Origin: Pseudocalidococcus azoricus BACA0444
GTDB lineage: Bacteria > Cyanobacteriota > Cyanobacteriia > Thermosynechococcales > Thermosynechococcaceae
Length of the DNA: 64,000 nucleotides
Reading direction: 5' to 3'
NCBI RefSeq assembly: GCF_031729055.1
Contig: NZ_JAVMIP010000001.1
Location: 124,001-188,000, forward strand
Under the pieces are notes generated by a model. That model was not told the origin of the DNA. It did no database searches and saw only the letters and a program-made list of their open reading frames with translations. Positions 58,006-64,000 of this stretch are shown here, piece after piece; within the stretch, counting starts at the first letter, position 1, and each line of letters opens with the position of its first letter. Position numbers and translations under genes: made by a program.

Positions 58006-59535
58006 TTAGAACTCCAGGCGTTGATATTCCGCCACGGAAGCTGCAGCCGGTCGCGCTCGTTGTCGGGCCCAATCTCGGAGGGCCGTGACCTGTTCCTGCA
58101 TGGTTTTGGACAGGGGTTGGGTGGCGCGGCTGGTGGCAATAATGTCGAGTTGGGTAAATTCCCGCCCCTGGGCAAAGGCCTCATACATCGCTGCCACAAT
58201 GGCCTGTTCAATTTCGGCTCCTGAAAAGCCATCGCACACCTGGGCCAACTGTTCCAAATCAAATCGATCAATGTCCCGTCGCCGTTTAGACAGATGAATC
58301 CGAAAAATATCCTGGCGTTCTTCGGCGTTGGGTAAATCAACAAAGAAAATTTCATCAAACCGGCCTTTCCGCAAAAATTCACCGGGCAATTTTTCCACAC
58401 GGTTAGCGGTGGCCAGGACAAAGACGGGGGAATTTTTTTCCTGCATCCAAGTCAGGAAGGAGCCAAAAATCCGACTCGATGTGCCACCATCAGAATCCGC
58501 TGACCCAGCCCCCCCCGCAAAGGCTTTATCCATCTCGTCAATAAACAAGATTGCCGGAGAAATGGACTCAGCCGTTTTCAGGGCATTGCGAAGATTAGCT
58601 TCCGAGCGACCGACCATCGATCCGTCATAGACCCGGCCCATATCTAAGCGCAACAAAGGCAAGCCCCAAAGGCGGGAGGTGGTTTTGGCAATCAAGGATT
58701 TTCCGCAACCGGGAACCCCCAAAATCAACATCCCTTTTGGCTGGGGCAGGCCATAGTCCCGGGCTTTTTCCGAGAAAGCATTAGACCGTTGTTGGAGCCA
58801 AACCTTCATTTCCTCTAAACCACCAACCGAATCAATGGTTTCATCCACTTCGATATATTCCAAAATCCCGTTGCGGCGGATCAGTTGCTTTTTCTCAGAG
58901 AGAACGATTTCAACTTCAGCTTCGGTCAGGCGGCCGGCAGTAACTTTGGCTTTTCGATAGACTTTTTGGGCTTCATCAAGAGTTAATCCTAGGGCTGCTT
59001 TAACCAGCTTTTCCCGTGTTTCAGCCTGGAGTTTTTTCGGCTTGGTTCCGTCTAATTGGGATTCGAGAATACCATCTAAATCTGTAATGCTGGGAAGGGG
59101 ATAATCCACAACGGCAATTTCTTTTTCTAGCTCTACTGGAATGCGTTGAGCCGCTTCGGGAGACATGAGGATGAGGGTTTTTTGAGTCCCTTTGAAACTG
59201 GCTACAGCATCTCTGAGGGAGCGAGTCACTGGGGGCGAGTCAATGAAGGGGTGAATATCCTTGAAGACATAGATTCCCGGTTCCCGTTGATGGACAACCC
59301 ATTGAATGGCGGCTTCTGGGGAGACGGTGTTGTGATGACTGACGTTGCGGGGCTGGCCATATTCAACGACACCGTGGGTGACCGTCCAGATATAGACTTT
59401 GCGGTGGTGACGATGGGGTTGATCGGAAAGGTGAGCAATTTCGGCAATGGCTTGTTCGGCCCGTTCTTCTTCTGATGTCAGCAGATAGATCAAAGGGTAC
59501 TGGGCCTGGATCAGGATGCTCAGTTCTTCACGCAT
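58006..59535 (-). CDS. ycf46: Ycf46 AAA+ ATPase
   Basis: A 509-residue AAA+ protein conserved in cyanobacteria and algal plastids; the Synechocystis homologue has been linked to regulation of CO2 uptake. The N-terminal 240 residues are family-specific; the ATPase holds Walker A GVPGCGKS (Lys279) and Walker B ILFIDEMDKAF, and the arginine-finger region FDEIFFVDLP. ATG at 59535 follows GGGGGTGA; a GTG at 59547 is the longer alternative. ycf35 follows it, so the two are likely co-transcribed. Confidence 0.93.
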   Translation of the reverse strand: MREELSILIQAQYPLIYLLTSEEERAEQAIAEIAHLSDQPHRHHRKVYIWTVTHGVVEYGQPRNVSHHNTVSPEAAIQWVVHQREPGIYVFKDIHPFIDSPPVTRSLRDAVASFKGTQKTLILMSPEAAQRIPVELEKEIAVVDYPLPSITDLDGILESQLDGTKPKKLQAETREKLVKAALGLTLDEAQKVYRKAKVTAGRLTEAEVEIVLSEKKQLIRRNGILEYIEVDETIDSVGGLEEMKVWLQQRSNAFSEKARDYGLPQPKGMLILGVPGCGKSLIAKTTSRLWGLPLLRLDMGRVYDGSMVGRSEANLRNALKTAESISPAILFIDEMDKAFAGGAGSADSDGGTSSRIFGSFLTWMQEKNSPVFVLATANRVEKLPGEFLRKGRFDEIFFVDLPNAEERQDIFRIHLSKRRRDIDRFDLEQLAQVCDGFSGAEIEQAIVAAMYEAFAQGREFTQLDIIATSRATQPLSKTMQEQVTALRDWARQRARPAAASVAEYQRLEF

Positions 59536-59697
59536 TTTGAAAATCACCCCCTGTTAGCAGGCCACGAAAGGACAAACGCAATACTTTGAACGAGAAATTA
59601 AATGGGGAAACCCCCTCCCGCCACTCAACTGAACGAGAAATTACAGAAATTCAAGGAACCATAACTAAAAATCTGCTGTGGTTTGGGCCTGTATGAC

Positions 59698-60021
59698 CTA
59701 ACGGGCCGCCACGAGTTCATTTTGCAAGGCGGGAACAGTCAAATGAGCATCATCGAGAACAGTGGGTTGATTGATTAGGGAAACCAATTGATCACCACGC
59801 ATCACAACAGCCGTAGCACATTCAGGACAAGCATAAACTCGATGGGTCGCCCCAAATTCCTGAGCTTCGACTTCAGCCACAACCTCGGGATGACACAGAT
59901 AAAAGCTAATGGCCCGTTCTGCCAAATCAGACATATTTTCCTGCTGGACGGCCGCAGTGATTTTTAACTGCTTGTGCAAGTCGGACGAAAGGTATAACGT
60001 GGCTTTTTGCTTGTCTTCCAT
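59698..60021 (-). CDS. Ribbon-helix-helix-like protein with C-terminal CxxC
   Basis: A 107-residue protein whose first 45 residues (KATLYLSSDLHKQLKITAAVQQENMSDLAER) look like a CopG/MetJ-type ribbon-helix-helix DNA-binding or adhesion domain. The second part has one CPEC motif (about residue 75) that could bind a metal as a dimer or a redox centre. I do not know the family. It lies in the 0.6 kb between ycf46 and the isoaspartyl peptidase gene, divergent from the latter. Confidence 0.7.
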   Translation of the reverse strand: MEDKQKATLYLSSDLHKQLKITAAVQQENMSDLAERAISFYLCHPEVVAEVEAQEFGATHRVYACPECATAVVMRGDQLVSLINQPTVLDDAHLTVPALQNELVAAR

Positions 60022-60206
60022 AAAGAACCAGTTGTAATGTCCCCGAGCTATGGATGCCAGTTTAGACAGGAGTTCCTGAGGGTGTCAAGGAAAATCGGCG
60101 GCAAAACGGCAATATTGTTGCAAATCGTTACAAAACTTTGTTCATCTTGGCCTGGGATAATCGAAAAGCGAAGAAATCTAAAGAGACGCAACCAAGTGAG
60201 GGCATT

Positions 60207-61121
60207 GTGGTACAGCCAAAACTAATCATCCACGGTGGGGCCGGTAGTTCGTTACAGGATAAAGGCGGCTTGGAATCTGTGCGGGAAGATCTGCGCGGGA
60301 TTGTTTATCAAATTTATGCCCGTCTCCAGGCCGGGGAACAGGCGATTTCGGCGGCGGTGTTTGGCTGTCGGCTCTTGGAGGATCGACCCCGGTTTAATGC
60401 GGGTACAGGCTCGGTATTGCAGTCCGATGGGCAAATTCGGATGAGTGCCGCGCTGATGGATGGGACCCGGCAACGCTTGAGTGGGGTAATCAATGTCTCG
60501 CGCCTGAAAAATCCGATTGATTTGGCTGAGTTCTTGCAATCTGAGGATGATCGGGTCTTGTCCGATGTGGGGGCGGCAGAATTGGCGAGAGAACTGCATA
60601 TCCCGATTTATAACCCGATGACGGATTTGCGCTTAAACGAATGGGTCGCGGAACGGGCGGGGAATTTTGAGCGGACTATGGCCAATGTGGTGGCAGAACC
60701 TGGCCGGGGCACGATTGGAGTAGTGGTCTTGGATCAGCAGGGTCAGTTAGCGGTGGCAACTTCAACGGGTGGGAAAGGCTTTGAGCGGATTGGGCGAGTG
60801 AGTGATTCAGCCATGCCAGCGGGAAATTATGCCAACGAGTTTGCGGCGGTGAGTTGTACTGGAATTGGTGAGGACATTATTGATGAATGTTTGGCGGCCC
60901 GGATTGTGGTGCGGGTGACAGATGGGATGCAGTTATCAGGTGCGTTTCAAAAATCCTTTCAAGAGGCAGCCTCCCGGAACCGAGATTTTGGTGCGATTGG
61001 GATTGATCGGACAGGTAACTTGGCCTGGGGGAAAACCTGTGATGTCCTGTTGGCGGCTTATCATGATGGCAGCAAAATTGATGACACCTTAGAGTTACCG
61101 GGGGGGGTGCAAACGACTTAG
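60207..61121 (+). CDS. Isoaspartyl peptidase / type 2 L-asparaginase
   Basis: Ntn-hydrolase that cleaves itself into two subunits and removes isoaspartyl or asparagine residues. From GTG 60207 the 304 residues include KLIIHGGAGSS at the start, NAGTGSVLQSDG and the autocatalytic nucleophile Thr169 in GRGTIGVVVLD, followed by the small-subunit fold. The frame is open from TTG 60138, but GTG 60207 has GAGGG 5-9 bases upstream and begins the usual family start. Cyanophycin degradation is a possible context as CphB products are beta-Asp-Arg, but no cph gene is here. Confidence 0.9.
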   Translation: MVQPKLIIHGGAGSSLQDKGGLESVREDLRGIVYQIYARLQAGEQAISAAVFGCRLLEDRPRFNAGTGSVLQSDGQIRMSAALMDGTRQRLSGVINVSRLKNPIDLAEFLQSEDDRVLSDVGAAELARELHIPIYNPMTDLRLNEWVAERAGNFERTMANVVAEPGRGTIGVVVLDQQGQLAVATSTGGKGFERIGRVSDSAMPAGNYANEFAAVSCTGIGEDIIDECLAARIVVRVTDGMQLSGAFQKSFQEAASRNRDFGAIGIDRTGNLAWGKTCDVLLAAYHDGSKIDDTLELPGGVQTT

Positions 61122-61173
61122 TTAGAATTGGGTCATGATGTCATCATGCTGAGAATTTAGCTTCTGGATTGCC

Positions 61174-61941
61174 ATGTGCCAGCTTTTAGGCATGAACTGT
61201 AATGTTCCGACCGATATTTGCTTTTCATTTCAAGGCTTTGCGGCCCGAGGGGGTCAAACCGATGAACATCGCGACGGCTGGGGGATTGCCTTTTTTGAGG
61301 GGCGCGGCTGTCGTTTATTTGTGGATGAGCAACCTGCGATCACCTCTCCCATTGCCGCCTTGGTACAGCGTTACCCGATTCATTCCACCCATGTGATTGC
61401 CCATATTCGGAAAGCCACTCAAGGGGCGATTGCCTTAGAAAATTGTCATCCGTTCCGCCGCCCACTCTGGGGTCGTTATTGGGTTTTTGCTCATAATGGC
61501 AATTTAGAAGGATGTTCCTTAAAACCTGGCCCCCTGTTTCAACCCATTGGCGAGACCGATAGTGAATTGGCATTTTGTTTGATTCTGGAATTCTTACAGA
61601 AAAATTTCCCTGAGGGTAAACCAGGCCTGGGGCAGTTAAATGCAGCCTTACAAGCGATGACGGCCCAACTCGCTCCCTTTGGCCCCTTTAATTACTTACT
61701 TTCTGATGGGGATGATTTCTGGGCCTATTGTTCCACCCAACTCAGTTATGTGGTGCGAGCAGCTCCATTCCGGGCAGCCCATTTGATTGATGCTGATTTG
61801 ACTGTGGATTTTCGGGAATTGACTCGCCCTCAGGATCGGGTCGCGGTCATTGCCACAACCCCCCTCACCGATGATGAAACCTGGACAAAAATGGAGCCTG
61901 GCCAACTGCTGGCGTTTCGAGATGGAAGTCCCCAGGCCTGA
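61174..61941 (+). CDS. Class II glutamine amidotransferase (YafJ/EgtC type)
   Basis: A 255-residue Ntn glutaminase domain with the nucleophile Cys2 exposed after Met1 removal (MCQLLGMNCN), the GWGIAFF and HIRKATQGAI motifs and HNGNLEG. In the family the domain releases ammonia or acts as gamma-glutamyl amidase, as in EgtC; the reaction here is unknown. It is 52 bases after the isoaspartyl peptidase gene on the same strand. Both process amide/peptide nitrogen, so they may work together, but that is inference. Confidence 0.87.
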   Translation: MCQLLGMNCNVPTDICFSFQGFAARGGQTDEHRDGWGIAFFEGRGCRLFVDEQPAITSPIAALVQRYPIHSTHVIAHIRKATQGAIALENCHPFRRPLWGRYWVFAHNGNLEGCSLKPGPLFQPIGETDSELAFCLILEFLQKNFPEGKPGLGQLNAALQAMTAQLAPFGPFNYLLSDGDDFWAYCSTQLSYVVRAAPFRAAHLIDADLTVDFRELTRPQDRVAVIATTPLTDDETWTKMEPGQLLAFRDGSPQA

Positions 61942-61968
61942 GGTGTATTAACTAATCCTGCCAATTTC

Positions 61969-62136
61969 TTAAAATCCAAGACGGGGGATGGCTCGGAATG
62001 GTTGGGAATCATGGCCACGATTTTGCATAATATCCAGTTGTGTATGGGTAAAAAAGCTGAGGGATACTGCTAGGACACTGTAAAAAATCAGCCAAAATCC
62101 AACGGTTTGCCAATGGTGAGTGATAAAGCGCAACAT
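61969..62136 (-). CDS. Small single-helix membrane protein, 55 residues
   Basis: An unrecognised short gene. Translation starts MLRFITHHWQTVGFWLIFYS and ends AIPRLGF; one membrane helix spans about residues 10-29. A strong Shine-Dalgarno GGAGGA lies 9 bases before ATG 62136, and an in-frame ATG at 62145 directly follows it. The neighbouring frame at 61830-62018 is a shadow. Such single-helix peptides are often subunits of photosynthetic or NDH complexes or regulators, but I cannot match it to any known one. Its stop is 28 bases from the convergent amidotransferase stop. Confidence 0.6.
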   Translation of the reverse strand: MLRFITHHWQTVGFWLIFYSVLAVSLSFFTHTQLDIMQNRGHDSQPFRAIPRLGF

Positions 62137-62508
62137 GAGAGACATTCCTCCAAAAAAACACGGGTCTAACTTCAGAGAACTATCAAAAACAAAATAAATC
62201 AGAGCGGGACGGCCCAGGCCAGGAGTAAAACTTAAAATCTACAATCTCGACAACTTAATCAATAAACTGTCAGTTAACTGAAGTGGGTTTTAGCTGAGGC
62301 AATGGGCTTGGCCGGATTGTGAGGAACAGTGAGAGAGGATTGTATTATCCGAGAGCCTGAAAAAGCCACCCGAATTCAGGAAAGGCCAAATTTTAGACAT
62401 GCCTAACTATAGTGGCTGGCTCTGGCAATGGCCAAGGTGGATTCAAGCAGCCTTAAGAAACGCAAAGAAACTTCAAGAAACTTCAAGAAACTTAAATAAA
62501 TTTATAAC
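62137..62508. other. Intergenic region upstream of the small membrane peptide
   Basis: A 372-base gap between the 55-residue gene and the NFACT gene end. The part near 62160-62300 is AT-rich and should hold the peptide's promoter. A short tandem repeat lies at its far end. No RNA gene was recognised. Confidence 0.5.
62465..62494. repeat. Three tandem copies of a 10-bp unit
   Basis: AAGAAACTTC is repeated at 62465-62474, 62475-62484 and (last base changed) 62485-62494, just downstream of the NFACT gene's stop codon. A similar but broken unit precedes it. Likely slippage; it could also be a direct-repeat binding site. Confidence 0.8.
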
Positions 62509-64000
62509 TTAGTGAGTGAATATCACGTGACTGGGGTAAGCCCACAGGATCGTTTCCTGTTTATAAATCACCAGGCCGGGGGGCATGCCCTTGGGTTTGT
62601 AAACGTGCTTGGGGTCTGTATAAACAACGGGAACTTGACTGGTGTGACGGGCCTGGCTGTAATAGGCGGCCAGATTGGCCACATATTGTAAATCCTTATC
62701 ACTGGGCTGCATGCCGGCCTCGAGGCGTAACAGAACATGGCTGCCGGGAATTTCCTGAGTATGGAACCACAAATCGTAGGGGCTGGCTAGGCGAAACGTG
62801 AGGTGATCATTTTGGCGATTATTCCGACCGATGAGCACATCCCAACCACTAGGCGTTGTAAATCGGAGAAAATCCAGGCCAGGCTTAACGGAGCGGCGAT
62901 AGTCTGGGGGCGATAAATACTTTTGTTCAATCAGTTCGTCGCGAATTTCTTCAAGGGTTTCTAAATCAGTCGTATCGCGGTAGCTATCACACTGGGCCAC
63001 GGCGGCGGCAACCTGGGCTAAATAGGCGATCTCTTGCTCCGTTGATTGTAATAGGGGTTGAATACTCTCCTCGGCCCGCTTCAGTTTTTTATAGCGTTTA
63101 TAAAGAGATTCCACGTTATCACTGATGTGTCGTTCGGGATCGAGGGGAATCGTCAGGGGTTGGTTGGTTTCAAAGTCCGTCACGGTCAAGGTTGTTAAGC
63201 CCGGTTGCCATTGATGCCGATAGGTATTGAGGAGATTGGCCTGGTGGAGATAGGTCTGGGCCTGGGCGGCTGTGCCTAGACGGGTTTGAAAATCCCTGGC
63301 CTTTTCCTGGAGTTTACCCAAAAGATGTTGGAGTTTTTGCTGGAGGTGTTGCCGGAGATGTTGCCAGGCCTGGAGTTGGAGATATTCGCCATAGTAGGTT
63401 GCTAATAATTCTGAAATACTAGCAGTTTTCTCCCTCAGGCCCCAGCCCAAAACGCTATAGCCCACCTCTCGCCATCCCGGTGACCAGGCCCCCGACTCCA
63501 AAATGTTGAGCCAGGCCTGCCAAGCAGCAAAAAGACGTTGCCATTGATCCGATGAGAGGTGATCCGTATTTAAGTTAGCGGGACATTGGGCCTGGTCTAG
63601 GAGTTGGCGCACCAAGGCAGAACTTAAACCGCGGTAACAGGTGAGCAGTAGTTTATCAATGGCCCCAGGAACTAAACTGAGGCGGTTTTGCCATTGCTGA
63701 AACGATTCTGTCAGAGTCGGAATGGCTGTGGTTAAGGGGGGCGGGGCCTGGTAGGGTTGGCCGGTTTGGATGGGACGGAGCCGGGACTGTTGGGAACTGA
63801 CCTGATGGGCAGCGGTGACAATTTCCCCAGCGTGATTGACTAAGACCACGTTGCTATATTTCCCCATAATCTCTAAATACAGATGCCAGAGGGGATCATC
63901 TCCGGGTCGGCGGGCAAACTGTAAATCTAAAACCCGTTCCCAAGGGTCAATTGCCACCAGTTGAATTAAAGCCAGGCCCGTGAGTTGGTGCTGTAACTGT
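62509..64000 (-). CDS. NFACT/RqcH-family ribosome quality-control protein, partial
   Basis: Protein of the Rqc2/RqcH (NFACT) family, once called fibronectin-binding protein A; RqcH binds obstructed 50S subunits and adds alanine tails. The 5' end lies beyond the window: in-frame codons continue without a start to position 64000 (LTGLALIQLVAIDPW), where the NFACT-N domain is already under way. Visible parts: NFACT-N end (GKYSNVVLVN), a long coiled coil (about 190-320) and the C-terminal NFACT-R domain (DVLIGRNNRQND, DLWFHTQEIPGSHVLLRL, PKHVYKPKGMPPGLV). Confidence 0.92.
   Translation of the reverse strand, partial: QLQHQLTGLALIQLVAIDPWERVLDLQFARRPGDDPLWHLYLEIMGKYSNVVLVNHAGEIVTAAHQVSSQQSRLRPIQTGQPYQAPPPLTTAIPTLTESFQQWQNRLSLVPGAIDKLLLTCYRGLSSALVRQLLDQAQCPANLNTDHLSSDQWQRLFAAWQAWLNILESGAWSPGWREVGYSVLGWGLREKTASISELLATYYGEYLQLQAWQHLRQHLQQKLQHLLGKLQEKARDFQTRLGTAAQAQTYLHQANLLNTYRHQWQPGLTTLTVTDFETNQPLTIPLDPERHISDNVESLYKRYKKLKRAEESIQPLLQSTEQEIAYLAQVAAAVAQCDSYRDTTDLETLEEIRDELIEQKYLSPPDYRRSVKPGLDFLRFTTPSGWDVLIGRNNRQNDHLTFRLASPYDLWFHTQEIPGSHVLLRLEAGMQPSDKDLQYVANLAAYYSQARHTSQVPVVYTDPKHVYKPKGMPPGLVIYKQETILWAYPSHVIFTH

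Noticed and set aside
57934..58224. 96-codon plus frame opposite the ycf46 end
   Set aside because: Antisense to the conserved C-terminal part of Ycf46; no support of its own.

Overview
The window comes from a freshwater-type unicellular cyanobacterium. The evidence is a phycocyanobilin:ferredoxin oxidoreductase (pcyA), a ferrochelatase with a chlorophyll-binding-like tail, the photosystem I biogenesis gene btpA, plant-type ferredoxin petF, the circadian input gene ldpA, the plastid-shared genes ycf35, ycf45 and ycf46, an nrtABCD nitrate transporter, and a Gram-negative envelope set (Omp85, lpxC-fabZ-lpxA-lpxB). A short motif, CCAGGCC/GGCCTGG, recurs through genes and gaps alike, while I noticed no complete copy of the classic cyanobacterial HIP1 octamer GCGATCGC. 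A Thermosynechococcaceae/Synechococcus PCC 6312-like lineage is my guess, not something I can prove from the sequence.

Layout. 0.06-5.2 kb: nrtD-nrtC-nrtB-nrtA on the minus strand, with a 0.53 kb promoter region. 5.8-8.3 kb: glcD and a cell-wall amidase. 8.7-14.2 kb, plus strand: hemL, a lone DevA-type ABC ATPase, an MFS transporter, a DUF4340-type protein and hemH. 14.2-16.8 kb: a large kinase-TIR-AAA fusion protein, the most unusual gene here. 17.4-25.7 kb: zinc-ribbon protein, pcyA with a membrane/spermidine-synthase-like fusion, Uma2 nuclease, trpD, small unknown proteins and thrC. 25.9-29.7 kb: phasin-like protein, FKBP isomerase, cpdA-like phosphodiesterase, tlyA-like methyltransferase, sbcD-like nuclease.

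30.1-35.8 kb: Omp85 followed tightly by lpxC, fabZ, lpxA and lpxB, an outer-membrane and lipid A operon. 35.8-39.4 kb: trmB, recF, a methyltransferase, tadA and folK. 39.6-50.4 kb: btpA, a CNNM/CorC-type protein, a three-gene cluster of small membrane or secreted proteins, TerB-like, pentapeptide and MidA-like proteins, an HtrA protease, an M48 metalloprotease with TPRs, and a membrane protein. 50.6-52.3 kb: petF, aroE and glnB; glnB has a perfect NtcA box. 52.4-59.5 kb: Uma2, GNAT, ycf45, ldpA, a DUF3177-type protein, ycf35 and ycf46. 59.7-64 kb: an RHH-like regulator, isoaspartyl peptidase, a class II amidotransferase, a 55-residue membrane peptide, and an NFACT/RqcH-type protein cut by the window end.

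Most of the window is core chromosome: convergent gene ends overlap often, and I saw no tRNA, rRNA, CRISPR array or insertion sequence. Nitrogen control links two separated parts, nrtA and glnB, through candidate NtcA sites. Several start codons were moved from the longest reading frame on the basis of Shine-Dalgarno sequences or family starts; each case is noted in its entry.
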